Source: Marivita sp. (lineage in GTDB: Bacteria > Pseudomonadota > Alphaproteobacteria > Rhodobacterales > Rhodobacteraceae). From it: a DNA stretch of 50,840 nucleotides. Each line of letters opens with the position of its first letter. The first letter of the stretch is position 1. The notes below the pieces were generated by a model. It saw only the letters and a list, made by a program, of their open reading frames with translations. It had not been told where the DNA came from and did no database searches. The DNA lies in NCBI RefSeq assembly GCF_017643905.1, contig NZ_JAEPMO010000008.1, forward strand, positions 1-50,840, in the 5' to 3' direction. The position numbers and the translations under genes are program-made. Positions 41,510 through 50,436 of the stretch are shown here, piece by piece.

Positions 41510-42895
41510 ATGACTATCGCACTCGCGCCTGCGGGCACTAAAGCTTTGCCAATCCACGTTCTGGGCACAGAGGATGTCGCCCTCTGGGCGGGGCAGCAAA
41601 GCGACCGCATCCGCACCTGGGTCGAAGCCAGCACGTTCAAGGGCAACATCGGAACGGCGTTGATGATCCCCGACGACGCCGGCCACCCCGCGATGGCCTT
41701 GGTCGGCTACGGGACACCCGCTTCGCGCAAACGCGACCGATTTACCCTTGCAGCGGCGCTTTCGAAACTTGCACCCGGCACCTACCGTATCGAAAGCGGT
41801 ATCGACGCGGATCACCTTGAGCAGGAATCGCTGGGTTGGCTCTTGGCCAGCTACAGCTTCAACCGGTACAAGGACCACCCGAAAGAGCATCCGTCGTTGG
41901 TCACACCCGAAGGTGTCGATGCCGACCGGGTTTCGATCATGGCAGAGGCGGAATTTCTCACCCGCGACCTGATCAACACCCCGGCCTCTGACATGGGTCC
42001 GGCAGAGCTTGAATCCGCTGCGCGCGGCTTGGCTGACAAACACAAAGCCAAGATCACGGTTATAACCGGCGACGCGCTGCTCAAGGAAAATTTCCCGATG
42101 ATCCACACCGTGGGCCGCGCCTCCGATCGCGCACCCCGGCTGATCGATATGTCCTGGGGCAATCGTGGCCCGAAGATCACGCTGGTGGGCAAAGGCGTCT
42201 GTTTCGACACAGGTGGACTGAACCTCAAACCTGGCAGTTCGATGGGCCTTATGAAAAAGGACATGGGCGGCGCAGCCAACGTTCTGGGTCTCGCCCATAT
42301 GATCATGGCCTCGGGACTTGAGATGCGCCTCCGCGTCCTGATCCCGGCGGTTGAAAATTCCGTCAGTAGCAACAGCTTCCGCCCGCAGGACATCCTGACC
42401 TCGCGCAAGGGCCTCACGGTTGAGATCAACAACACCGACGCCGAAGGCCGTCTTGTGCTGGCGGACGCACTGGCCCTCGCCTCCGAAGGCGAACCGAACC
42501 TGATCGTGTCGATGGCAACTTTGACGGGCGCGGCCCGTGTTGCCGTGGGCCCAGACCTCGCGCCCTATTACACCGATGACGATGTCGCGGCGACCTCGCT
42601 TGATCTTGCCGCGCGGCGCATGGCCGATCCCGTCTGGCGCATGCCCTTCCATGAGCCTTACGAGGCCATGATCGAACCCGGCATTGCGGATCTCGACAAC
42701 GCGCCCAAGGGCGGGTTCGCGGGCTCCATCACGGCAGCACTTTTCCTGCGTCGCTTCGTCAACGCGCAAGACCGCTACATCCATTTCGACATTTATGGCT
42801 GGCAACCCAGCGCCGCTCCGGGAAGACCGAAAGGTGGCGCGTTGCAAGGGGCGCGCGCGCTCTTTGCGGCATTGCCGGACATGATGGATCTATGA
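41510..42895 (+). CDS. M17 family leucyl aminopeptidase
   Basis: A two-zinc aminopeptidase of 461 residues. The catalytic and metal residues are all present with the spacing of E. coli PepA: Lys228, Asp233, Lys240, Asp251, Asp310, Glu312 and Arg314 (the last three in NTDAEGR). The ATG at 41510 is preceded by AAGGGG; the in-frame ATG at 41447 overlaps the previous gene. It should recycle peptides in the cytoplasm. The NlpC/P60 gene starts within its stop (ATGA), so both are probably made together. Confidence 0.94.
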   Translation: MTIALAPAGTKALPIHVLGTEDVALWAGQQSDRIRTWVEASTFKGNIGTALMIPDDAGHPAMALVGYGTPASRKRDRFTLAAALSKLAPGTYRIESGIDADHLEQESLGWLLASYSFNRYKDHPKEHPSLVTPEGVDADRVSIMAEAEFLTRDLINTPASDMGPAELESAARGLADKHKAKITVITGDALLKENFPMIHTVGRASDRAPRLIDMSWGNRGPKITLVGKGVCFDTGGLNLKPGSSMGLMKKDMGGAANVLGLAHMIMASGLEMRLRVLIPAVENSVSSNSFRPQDILTSRKGLTVEINNTDAEGRLVLADALALASEGEPNLIVSMATLTGAARVAVGPDLAPYYTDDDVAATSLDLAARRMADPVWRMPFHEPYEAMIEPGIADLDNAPKGGFAGSITAALFLRRFVNAQDRYIHFDIYGWQPSAAPGRPKGGALQGARALFAALPDMMDL

Positions 42896-43770
42896 CCGAC
42901 AGGCGCACGCTCTGGTCTACTGCCGCAGCAGGCGAGATCGCGCAGATCTGTGCGCAACACGGTCTGGAGCGGGTCGCCCCAGAGGTCAGGCGGATTGCTC
43001 AACCTGTCGCCGATCTCTGCGTGTCACCAAAAGGGGCGCGGGACCGCCAGATGTTGTACGGTCAGGGCTTCACGCTCCATGCCATGTCAAACGAGGGGTG
43101 GGCGTTCGGCGAAACAGTGGCAGATCGCTATTCAGGCTGGATCGAGCTGTCGCATTTGGAAAACCAAACGGACGCCGCACCAACCCATCGGATCACCGCG
43201 GCAACATCTTATGCGAAATCCACGGAAGGCCTGAAAACACCGGGACAGGTGACGCCCTTGTCCATGGGCTCTGAACTGGTGGTTGCGGAAGACATGGACG
43301 GATGGTCGCGTGTTGCTTGGTCAAATAAACAGGACGCTTGCGAATGGTTCGTGTCGTCCCTTCACCTCGCCCCGATCAATTCAATAGAGACCGATCCCGT
43401 CACCATCGCCGAACGCCTGCTCGGCACGCCCTATCTCTGGGGCGGCAACTCTGCCTTTGGCATCGACTGTTCCGGCCTCGTTCAAATCGCCTGCCACGCC
43501 TGCGGCATCCCCTGTCCCGGTGACAGCGATCAGCAAATGGCGCAACTGGGGGAAACCCTTGATCCCGGCACACCACCTCAACGCGGCGATCTGCTGTTCT
43601 GGAAAAGCCATGTCGGCTGGATCGCAGACCCGGACACGCTTCTGCACGCCAACGCCTATGCGATGTCTGTCACCCGCGAGCCGCTGCAAGCGGCCATCGA
43701 CCGGATCGCAGCGCAGGGCGATCAGGTCCTCCGCCACGCCCGCTTGACCCCCGGCAAAAAAGGCGTCTAA
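42892..43770 (+). CDS. NlpC/P60 family cysteine peptidase with SH3-like regions
   Basis: A 292-residue protein. Residues 45-160 look like two bacterial SH3-type segments (ending in WIELSHL and WFVSSLHL). Residues 165-285 form an NlpC/P60 domain with Cys193 (GIDCSGLV), His240 (KSHVGW) and His252. Such enzymes cut gamma-D-Glu-diaminopimelate bonds. No signal peptide is seen. With the coupled aminopeptidase this suggests turnover of murein peptides inside the cell, a pairing common in alphaproteobacteria. Confidence 0.92.
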   Translation: MTDRRTLWSTAAAGEIAQICAQHGLERVAPEVRRIAQPVADLCVSPKGARDRQMLYGQGFTLHAMSNEGWAFGETVADRYSGWIELSHLENQTDAAPTHRITAATSYAKSTEGLKTPGQVTPLSMGSELVVAEDMDGWSRVAWSNKQDACEWFVSSLHLAPINSIETDPVTIAERLLGTPYLWGGNSAFGIDCSGLVQIACHACGIPCPGDSDQQMAQLGETLDPGTPPQRGDLLFWKSHVGWIADPDTLLHANAYAMSVTREPLQAAIDRIAAQGDQVLRHARLTPGKKGV

Positions 43771-43798
43771 TCGCGACATCTTTTCCGGAGCCTTCCCT

Positions 43799-45043
43799 AT
43801 GCAAGCCCGCGCCTCCATTTTCAACCCCGTGCTCATCGGCGGGTGCATCATCATCCTTGTGTCCTTCGCGATCCGCGCCAGTTTTGGCGTGTTCCAGATT
43901 CCGATTGCCGAGGAGTTCGGCTGGCTGCGTGCCGAGTTCTCGCTCGCGCTGGCGATCCAGAACCTCGCCTGGGGCATCGGGCAGCCGCTCTTTGGGGCGC
44001 TGGCCGAAAAGATCGGCGACCGGAAGGCGATTGTTCTGGGGGCACTCACCTATGCCGCGGGTCTGGTGTTGTCATCCTTTGCCGTCACGCCGACCGCGCA
44101 TCAATTCTACGAAATCCTCGTTGGTTTTGGCGTTGCAGGCACCGGCTTTGGCGTCATCCTCGCCGTCGTGGGCCGGGCCAGTTCCGATGAAAACCGCTCC
44201 ATGAGCCTTGCCATCGTCACCGCTGCAGGCAGCGGCGGGCAGGTTTTCGGCGCGCCGCTCGCGGAATGGTTGCTGACCTTCCTGAGCTGGCAAACGGTGT
44301 TCCTCTGCTTCGCCGCGTTCATCCTTGCAATGTTGCTTGTATTGCCCTTTATGCGCTCGCCCACGCCACCAGCAACCAAGGCCGAACTTGAGGAAAGCAT
44401 GGGCACGATCCTTGTCCGTGCCTTCCGCGACCCGTCCTACACGCTGATCTTCCTGGGCTTCTTCAGCTGCGGATATCAGCTGGCCTTCATCACCGCGCAT
44501 TTCCCGGCTTTCGTGACCGAACTTTGCGGCCCGATCCAACCGGGCGGCGTGCTCCACTCGATCGGGATCACCACCACCTCGGCGCTGGGCGCGATATCGA
44601 TTTCGCTCATCGGGTTCATGAATATCGTCGGCACCCTGACCGCAGGCTGGGCCGGCAAACGCTTTACCAAGAAATACCTGCTTGCAGGAATCTACACAGG
44701 CCGCACGATCATTGCGGCCCTCTTCATCATGTTCCCGATCACACCGACATCTGTGCTCCTGTTCTCGGCGGCGATGGGTAGTCTTTGGCTGGCAACAGTG
44801 CCGCTCACATCGGGGGTGATCGCGCATATCTACGGGTTGCGTTACATGGGCACGCTTTATGGAATCGTGTTCTTCAGCCACCAATTGGGCAGCTTCATGG
44901 GTGTGTGGCTTGGGGGCCGGATGTACGATCTTCACGGCGATTACACGCTGGTCTGGTGGATCGGTGTCGGCGTCGGAGCCTTCAGCGCGCTGGTGCACCT
45001 GCCCATCCGCGAGAAACGCCAACCCGTCCCGCTAGCCGCCTGA
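43799..45043 (+). CDS. Major facilitator superfamily transporter
   Basis: An inner-membrane transporter of 414 residues with about twelve hydrophobic segments and a cytoplasmic loop near residue 200. The RASFGVFQIPIAEEFGW start is typical of the oxalate/formate antiporter-like MFS branch, which transports carboxylates. The ATG at 43799 follows the NlpC gene by 28 bases. The substrate is unknown. Confidence 0.88.
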   Translation: MQARASIFNPVLIGGCIIILVSFAIRASFGVFQIPIAEEFGWLRAEFSLALAIQNLAWGIGQPLFGALAEKIGDRKAIVLGALTYAAGLVLSSFAVTPTAHQFYEILVGFGVAGTGFGVILAVVGRASSDENRSMSLAIVTAAGSGGQVFGAPLAEWLLTFLSWQTVFLCFAAFILAMLLVLPFMRSPTPPATKAELEESMGTILVRAFRDPSYTLIFLGFFSCGYQLAFITAHFPAFVTELCGPIQPGGVLHSIGITTTSALGAISISLIGFMNIVGTLTAGWAGKRFTKKYLLAGIYTGRTIIAALFIMFPITPTSVLLFSAAMGSLWLATVPLTSGVIAHIYGLRYMGTLYGIVFFSHQLGSFMGVWLGGRMYDLHGDYTLVWWIGVGVGAFSALVHLPIREKRQPVPLAA

Positions 45044-45048
45044 CAGGG

Positions 45049-45090
45049 GCGCGTTTCGGTCAACCGAAACGCGCGATGCGACGACGCATC
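45049..45090. terminator. Tandem hairpins between convergent genes
   Basis: An 11-bp stem (45049-45059 with 45064-45074; core CGCGTTTCGG/CCGAAACGCG, TCAA loop) is followed at once by GATGCG/CGCATC (45075-45080, 45085-45090; ACGA loop). They lie between the MFS and ornithine-cyclodeaminase-family stops and probably end transcription both ways, although no T-run is present. Confidence 0.55.
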
Positions 45091-45101
45091 GTCCCCCGGC
45101 C

Positions 45102-46019
45102 CTACCGGTTTCGCCAGCGGTCCAGAATGTAGCGGCTGACCATCAGGTCCAGATGCGCCCCGCCGCCATTCTTGAACACCGTGATTTCATCGTCTGACCG
45201 TCGTTCGAATGCGCGCAGATCATAGTAATCCGCGACGATGTCACCCTCGCGGATGACCCCCCGCGCAATCGGATCCTTGATCTCCCCGATATGCCCGACA
45301 GTCGTATCTCGCGAATCCACGAACAGCCGCCCCTGCGCCAGTACAGCGTCATCCGCCTCTCGCATGTCGGGCCTATATGCGCCGATCAGGTCCACATGGG
45401 CACCGGGCCGCAGCCAATCCCCCCGCAAGACAGGCGCGGTCGACATGGTGGCACAACTGACGATATCGGCCCGCCCCACGGCATCAGCCAAGTTGTCCAC
45501 CGCCGTCGCATGCGCGAACTGTTCCGCCAAGTCCCGCGCCTTCGCACCCGTCCGGTTCCAGATCAGAAACCGCGCCTCTGCAAACGCCGCCGAATACGCC
45601 TCGATCAGAGACCGCGCGACTGTGCCCGCTCCCACGATCAGGATCACAGAACTGTCCGCACGCGCCAGCCGCCTCGCCGCAAGCAGGCTGTCCCCGGCGG
45701 TTTTCCATTTGGTCACGAGGTGAAAATCGACAATCGCCTCCAGCGTGCCGTCGACATCGGAATAGACCGACACCCCACCATTCACCGCAGGTTTCCCAAG
45801 ACCGGCATTGCCCGGAAAGATCGTCGCCGATTTCACGGCTAGCCCAAGCCCGTCGATCCACGCCGCCCGGTTCAAAAGCGTGTCGCCCCCGCGATAGAGA
45901 AAACTGTCCGTGATCTCGGCTTTGGGCAGGTCATGCCCCGCCGCCATCGCATCGGTCAGGCCGATCCAGTCCAGCTGCGCCTCACCGTCCGCAAAGGGGA
46001 TGATCTCGGGTGTTGTCAT
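45102..46019 (-). CDS. Ornithine cyclodeaminase/mu-crystallin family protein
   Basis: A 305-residue NAD(P)-dependent enzyme with the Rossmann VGAGTVARSL (about 130-139) and the family's early VKSATIFPGN and late GAYRPDMREAD segments. Members act as ornithine cyclodeaminases, ketimine reductases or alanine/2,3-diaminopropionate-related dehydrogenases; which applies cannot be read here. The ATG at 46019 follows GGGAGAGG. It lies downstream of the DUF188, fghA and AEC genes and may share their leftward transcript. Confidence 0.88.
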   Translation of the reverse strand: MTTPEIIPFADGEAQLDWIGLTDAMAAGHDLPKAEITDSFLYRGGDTLLNRAAWIDGLGLAVKSATIFPGNAGLGKPAVNGGVSVYSDVDGTLEAIVDFHLVTKWKTAGDSLLAARRLARADSSVILIVGAGTVARSLIEAYSAAFAEARFLIWNRTGAKARDLAEQFAHATAVDNLADAVGRADIVSCATMSTAPVLRGDWLRPGAHVDLIGAYRPDMREADDAVLAQGRLFVDSRDTTVGHIGEIKDPIARGVIREGDIVADYYDLRAFERRSDDEITVFKNGGGAHLDLMVSRYILDRWRNR

Positions 46020-46040
46020 CGCTGCCTCTCCCATCAAGTC

Positions 46041-46502
46041 CTAGCGCGGCACATCCTGCGCCGCCGCCCGCATCTCACGTTCCAGCGCATCCAGAAACCG
46101 CGACCGATCCGCCTTGGAAAACGGTTTGCCACCGCCTTGCCGGAAGGGATCGGCGGCACGCAGATCCGCCATCAGGTCGCGCGTCGCCAGCACCTGCCCG
46201 ATATTGCGGGCATCCAACCGCTCGCCAGTGTGCTTAAGCACCCGTGCGCCATTCTCGACACAACGCGCCGCCAGCGGAATGTCCCCGGTGATCACGACAT
46301 CGCCGGGTCCGGCCCGCTCCGCGATCCACATATCGGCCACGTCCGGTCCGTCGGGCACCACGACCACCTCGACAAACGGGTTCTCCGACATCCGCAGCCC
46401 GCCGTTTGACACCAGATACATCTGCGCCTTGTGTCGCGTCGCAACCCGCTCTGCCTCGGCCTTCACCGGACAGGCGTCCGCATCGACGAAAACCCGCGTC
46501 AC
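46041..46502 (-). CDS. YaiI/YqxD (DUF188) family protein
   Basis: A 153-residue protein of the widespread DUF188 family, with its N-terminal VDADACPVK and central TGDIPLAAR motifs (PIN-like fold in structural terms). The biochemical role is unknown. It begins with GTG at 46502 and overlaps the fghA stop by four bases (GTGA), so translation should be coupled. Confidence 0.9.
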   Translation of the reverse strand: MTRVFVDADACPVKAEAERVATRHKAQMYLVSNGGLRMSENPFVEVVVVPDGPDVADMWIAERAGPGDVVITGDIPLAARCVENGARVLKHTGERLDARNIGQVLATRDLMADLRAADPFRQGGGKPFSKADRSRFLDALEREMRAAAQDVPR

Positions 46503-47329
46503 AGCCCCAGCGCGTCTGCATGAAACGCGATGTGATCGGGAATGAAGGTCGAGACAAAGAAATACGAATGGTCGTAGCCCTTTTGCATCCGGAACACGCC
46601 GTCCTGACGTCGCGCCGCCATCGCGTGGCTCAATGCCTCTGGCTTGAGCAGGTCAAGGAACTGATCAGACGCACCCTGATCCACCAGCACCGGTCCATCA
46701 AACCCAACCGCCTGCATCTGCACCGTTGCGTCATGCTTGGCCCAAGTGCTTTCATCCGCCCCCAGATAAGCACCCAGCTGCTTGCGGCCCCAATCGCTCT
46801 GGCTCGGATTGGCAATCGGCGCAAAGGCCGACACCGAGGCAAACCGCCCCGGATTCGCCATCGCAATCGTCAGCGCGCCATGACCGCCCATCGAATGCCC
46901 GGTGATCGCCTGCCGATCCAGATCGACGGCGAACGCCTTGCCCAACAGCGCAGGCAATTCCTCGGCCACGTAATCCCACATCCTGAAATGCGGCGTCCAA
47001 GGGTCTTGCGTCGCGTTCACATAGAACCCCGCGCCCTTGCCCAGATCATAGGCGTCGTCATCCGCCACCGCGTCTCCACGCGGGGAAGTATCTGGGAACA
47101 CCACCGCCATGCCGGCCTCGGCAGCAAAGCCCTGCGCCGCCGCCTTGGTCATCGCGTTCTCATGGGTGCAGGTCAGCCCCGACAGGTACCACAGAACCGG
47201 CACCGGCCCGTTCTTGGCTTGCGGCGGCAGAAAGAGCCCGAAGGTCATGTCGCAGCCACAGGCGTCCGACGAATGTCGGTACACGCCCTGCACCCCTCCG
47301 AAACAGGTGTTCTCTGATACGGTTTGCAT
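46499..47329 (-). CDS. fghA: S-formylglutathione hydrolase
   Basis: A serine hydrolase of 276 residues that releases formate from S-formylglutathione in glutathione-dependent formaldehyde oxidation. The nucleophile Ser146 is in GHSMGGHG, and DHSYFF near the C-terminus carries the catalytic histidine. AAAGGAAG precedes the ATG at 47329; an in-frame start seven codons earlier would overlap the AEC gene. No glutathione-dependent formaldehyde dehydrogenase is visible in the window. Confidence 0.93.
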   Translation of the reverse strand: MQTVSENTCFGGVQGVYRHSSDACGCDMTFGLFLPPQAKNGPVPVLWYLSGLTCTHENAMTKAAAQGFAAEAGMAVVFPDTSPRGDAVADDDAYDLGKGAGFYVNATQDPWTPHFRMWDYVAEELPALLGKAFAVDLDRQAITGHSMGGHGALTIAMANPGRFASVSAFAPIANPSQSDWGRKQLGAYLGADESTWAKHDATVQMQAVGFDGPVLVDQGASDQFLDLLKPEALSHAMAARRQDGVFRMQKGYDHSYFFVSTFIPDHIAFHADALGL

Positions 47330-47342
47330 CGCGCTTCCTTTC

Positions 47343-48269
47343 CTAAACAAGAACCTGACTGATCACGTAGGACACGGTCACGATGCTGACCGTGGTCGAG
47401 ATCAGGATAGCGGCAGACACCCGTTGCGGCGCCACCTTGTAATGCTGGGCCAAGATGAACACGTTGCCCGCCACTGGCAAGGACGCGGCGGCCACCACCA
47501 CACCCGCATTGTAGGGGTCAGCCGGAAACAGCACGTAAACGCCAAGCGCCACAGCCGCCGGGTGTATGATAAGTTTGCAGAAACTCAACCATCCCGCGAC
47601 GTTCAGCCGCTCAGCCGATTTGCTGGCCAAGGAAGCTCCGATGGCGAACAACGCGCCGGGTGTCGCGGCAGCCCCAAGGATGGACAGGAATTGATTGACC
47701 GGCTGGGGAATCGGCGCGCCGGTGGCAGACACCATGAACCCCGCCACGATCGACACGATCATCGGGTTTTTCAGCAGCCCCATACCCACCGTCTTGAAGA
47801 TGCGCATCGACATGCGCCCTTCGCGCGATCCCACCACAAGGATGACGATCAGCGAAGAAAACACCACGAGGTCGATGGTCAGAACAAGCAGGATCGGCCC
47901 AACCGCCTCTTGCCCCATCAAGAGCGCCAGCATCGGCACACCCAGAAACCCGGTGTTTCCAATCGCGGCGACCTGACCTTCGAACGCCGCTGTTTCGGTG
48001 TTCATGCCGCGCAGGAAAGCGACCGCCATGCCAACACCGTAAACAAAAGCGGTGCCCCAGAGATACCCCGCCGCGATCCGCCAGTCGAAAATCTCGGCCA
48101 GAGACAGGTTCGCCGAAAAGCGAAAGATCATCGCGGACAGGGCAAAGTAAAACACGAACTTGGTCAGATAGGCGGTCGCTTCCTCGGTGAAGAACCCGGT
48201 CTTGCCCGCGCCGTAACCTACGGCGATCAAGGCGAAAAACGGCAGGGTCTGAAGGAAGATGTCCAGCAT
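47343..48269 (-). CDS. AEC (auxin efflux carrier) family transporter
   Basis: An inner-membrane transporter of 308 residues with about ten hydrophobic segments, split by a short cytoplasmic loop near residue 155, and the family's NTGFLGVPM motif (105-113). Bacterial members move organic acids such as malate or malonate; the substrate here is unknown. It lies 13 bases upstream of fghA in the same direction and probably leads that transcript. Confidence 0.9.
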   Translation of the reverse strand: MLDIFLQTLPFFALIAVGYGAGKTGFFTEEATAYLTKFVFYFALSAMIFRFSANLSLAEIFDWRIAAGYLWGTAFVYGVGMAVAFLRGMNTETAAFEGQVAAIGNTGFLGVPMLALLMGQEAVGPILLVLTIDLVVFSSLIVILVVGSREGRMSMRIFKTVGMGLLKNPMIVSIVAGFMVSATGAPIPQPVNQFLSILGAAATPGALFAIGASLASKSAERLNVAGWLSFCKLIIHPAAVALGVYVLFPADPYNAGVVVAAASLPVAGNVFILAQHYKVAPQRVSAAILISTTVSIVTVSYVISQVLV

Positions 48270-48370
48270 ATGTGCCGTGTTACCATGCAGACGGGCGGGG
48301 TCAATCTCGACAGGGTTCTGTTAACCACCTATATTTAGACTAGGCGTGTATTCCTGTTCGGGACGCTTCA

Positions 48371-48532
48371 ATGACACTGCAAGAACAATCCATTGCCGAC
48401 GACAAGATGCGCGCGGAAATCGCGAAGCTTGTCGCTGAAACCTCTGAAATCAACCAGAACATGAAGTATCGCTTCTGGGTCTTGATGGCGGCTTACGTCA
48501 GCGCGATGGGTATTCTGTTCAAGTTTTTCTGA
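48371..48532 (+). CDS. 53-residue single-span membrane protein
   Basis: A short gene with typical high-GC codon use. It encodes a charged amphipathic helix (DDKMRAEIAKLVAETSEI, about residues 10-27) followed by one C-terminal hydrophobic segment (FWVLMAAYVSAMGILFKFF) and TGA. The charge pattern predicts a cytoplasmic N-terminus and membrane-anchored tail. A GGGA sequence lies 8-11 bases before the ATG. The function is unknown; it lies alone between the AEC gene (divergent) and mutL. Confidence 0.7.
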   Translation: MTLQEQSIADDKMRAEIAKLVAETSEINQNMKYRFWVLMAAYVSAMGILFKFF

Positions 48533-48591
48533 CGGAAAAGCATCCCGAAACCCCATAGAAGAATCGCGCGCTGCATGCTACATCTCGTGGC

Positions 48592-50436
48592 ATGAACTCT
48601 CACGCACCCAATATACGCGCCTCAATTCAACTGCTTGAGGAAAGCGCGATCAACCGCATTGCTGCGGGTGAGGTGGTTGAGCGTCCGGCATCAGCGGTCA
48701 AGGAACTGGTGGAAAACGCCATTGATGCCGGGGCGACGCGTATCGACGTCGCCATCGCTGACGGTGGCAAGACTTTGATCCGTGTCACCGATGACGGTTG
48801 CGGTATTCCCCCCGAAGACCTGCCGCTCGCAATCGCCCGCCATGCGACGTCCAAGATCGACGGGTCTGACCTACTCAACATCCACAGCTTCGGGTTTCGC
48901 GGCGAAGCGCTGGCATCACTTGGGTCTGTGGGTCGCCTGACCCTGACCAGCCGGGCCGAGGGTCATGATGCTGCTGAACTGTCGGTCACGGGCGGCAAGA
49001 CCGAGCCGATCAAACCCGCCGCTCTGTCGCGCGGCACCGTCGTCACATTGCGCAACCTCTTCTTCGCCACACCCGCGCGGCTGAAATTCCTCCGCTCGGA
49101 CCGCGCCGAGATGCAATCGATCTCGGATGTCCTAAAACGCCTCGCGATGGCGGAACCTTCGGTCAGCTTTACCCTGCGCGATGTGTCCGGCGGCGGCGAA
49201 GGCCGTGTGACTTTCCGCGCCGATGCGGTGACGGGCGATCTGTTCGACGCTTTGAGGGGTCGGTTGACCCAAGTGATGGGTCGCGAGTTCACCGACAACG
49301 CCGTCACAATCGACGCGGATCGTGAAGGTGTGCGACTCACTGGACTGGCAGGTCTGCCCACCTATTCGCGCGGTGCTGCGGTGGCGCAGTTCCTTTTCGT
49401 CAATGGGCGCCCTGTGCGAGACAAACTTCTGATTGGCGCATTGCGCGGGGCCTATGCCGATTTCCTCAGCCGCGACCGTCATCCGGCTGTGGCGCTCTTC
49501 ATCGACTGCGACCCGCACAAGGTGGATGTGAACGTGCACCCGGCGAAGTCCGAAGTGCGCTTCCGCGACCCTGGTCTGGTCAGGGGCCTGATCGTGTCCG
49601 CCCTGCGCCACGCCTTGGCCGAGGCAGGACACCGTGCCTCCACCACAGTCGCGGGGGCAACGCTCGGCGCGATGCGACCCGAGGCCCCGCAAGGCCAACC
49701 GCGCATCTACCAGATGGACCGCCCGAGTCTCGCTGCGAAACAAACGGCCTACGCCATGCAGTCGCCCGGTTTCGCAGACATGCAAGCCACCTATTCCGGG
49801 CGCGTTGTCGAGGTCGAGGAGGTCTCGGAAGAGATCGCCGATACCCCACGCGAACACCGACCGCTCGGCGCCGCGCGGGGGCAGGTACACGAGAACTACA
49901 TCATCGCCCAGACCGAAGACGGGATTGTCATCGTCGACCAACATGCCGCGCACGAGCGTCTGGTCTATGAAAAGCTCAAAGCCCAGATGGCGCAAAATTT
50001 CGTACCGGCCCAGGCGTTGTTGATCCCGGATGTGGTTGAGATGAGTGAAGGTGACAGCGCCCGGCTGCTGGACATTGCCGATGATCTGACCCGCATGGGC
50101 CTGACCATCGAACCCTTCGGAAGCGGTGCAGTAGTGGTGCGGGAAACCCCTGCCATTTTGGGAGAGGTCAATTCCGATGCCCTGCTGCGCGATATCCTTG
50201 ACGAACTTGATGACCAAGGCGAGGCGCGCGCGGTGCAGGACCGGATCGAAGCGATCCTCAGCCGGGTGGCGTGCCATGGCTCCATCCGGTCGGGCCGTCA
50301 GATGCGGGCGGAAGAGATGAACGCTCTGCTGCGCGAGATGGAGGCAACCCCCTATTCCGGCCAGTGCAACCATGGCCGACCCACCTATGTCGAACTGAAA
50401 CTCAGCGACATTGAAAGACTGTTTGGCCGCACATGA
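48592..50436 (+). CDS. mutL: DNA mismatch repair protein MutL
   Basis: A 614-residue mismatch-repair ATPase. The N-terminal GHKL domain (1-340) shows ENAIDAG, DDGCGI and GFRGEAL. The C-terminal domain contains the latent endonuclease motif DQHA-x2-E-x4-E (Asp449 to Glu460), with ACHGSIRSG and CNHGRPT further on. The endonuclease motif fits organisms without MutH, where MutL itself makes the nick. The stop overlaps the rmuC start by four bases. Confidence 0.96.
   Translation: MNSHAPNIRASIQLLEESAINRIAAGEVVERPASAVKELVENAIDAGATRIDVAIADGGKTLIRVTDDGCGIPPEDLPLAIARHATSKIDGSDLLNIHSFGFRGEALASLGSVGRLTLTSRAEGHDAAELSVTGGKTEPIKPAALSRGTVVTLRNLFFATPARLKFLRSDRAEMQSISDVLKRLAMAEPSVSFTLRDVSGGGEGRVTFRADAVTGDLFDALRGRLTQVMGREFTDNAVTIDADREGVRLTGLAGLPTYSRGAAVAQFLFVNGRPVRDKLLIGALRGAYADFLSRDRHPAVALFIDCDPHKVDVNVHPAKSEVRFRDPGLVRGLIVSALRHALAEAGHRASTTVAGATLGAMRPEAPQGQPRIYQMDRPSLAAKQTAYAMQSPGFADMQATYSGRVVEVEEVSEEIADTPREHRPLGAARGQVHENYIIAQTEDGIVIVDQHAAHERLVYEKLKAQMAQNFVPAQALLIPDVVEMSEGDSARLLDIADDLTRMGLTIEPFGSGAVVVRETPAILGEVNSDALLRDILDELDDQGEARAVQDRIEAILSRVACHGSIRSGRQMRAEEMNALLREMEATPYSGQCNHGRPTYVELKLSDIERLFGRT

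Noticed and set aside
49132-50373. 413-codon minus-strand open frame inside mutL
   Set aside because: It is antisense to conserved MutL motifs, and no protein family signature is visible.
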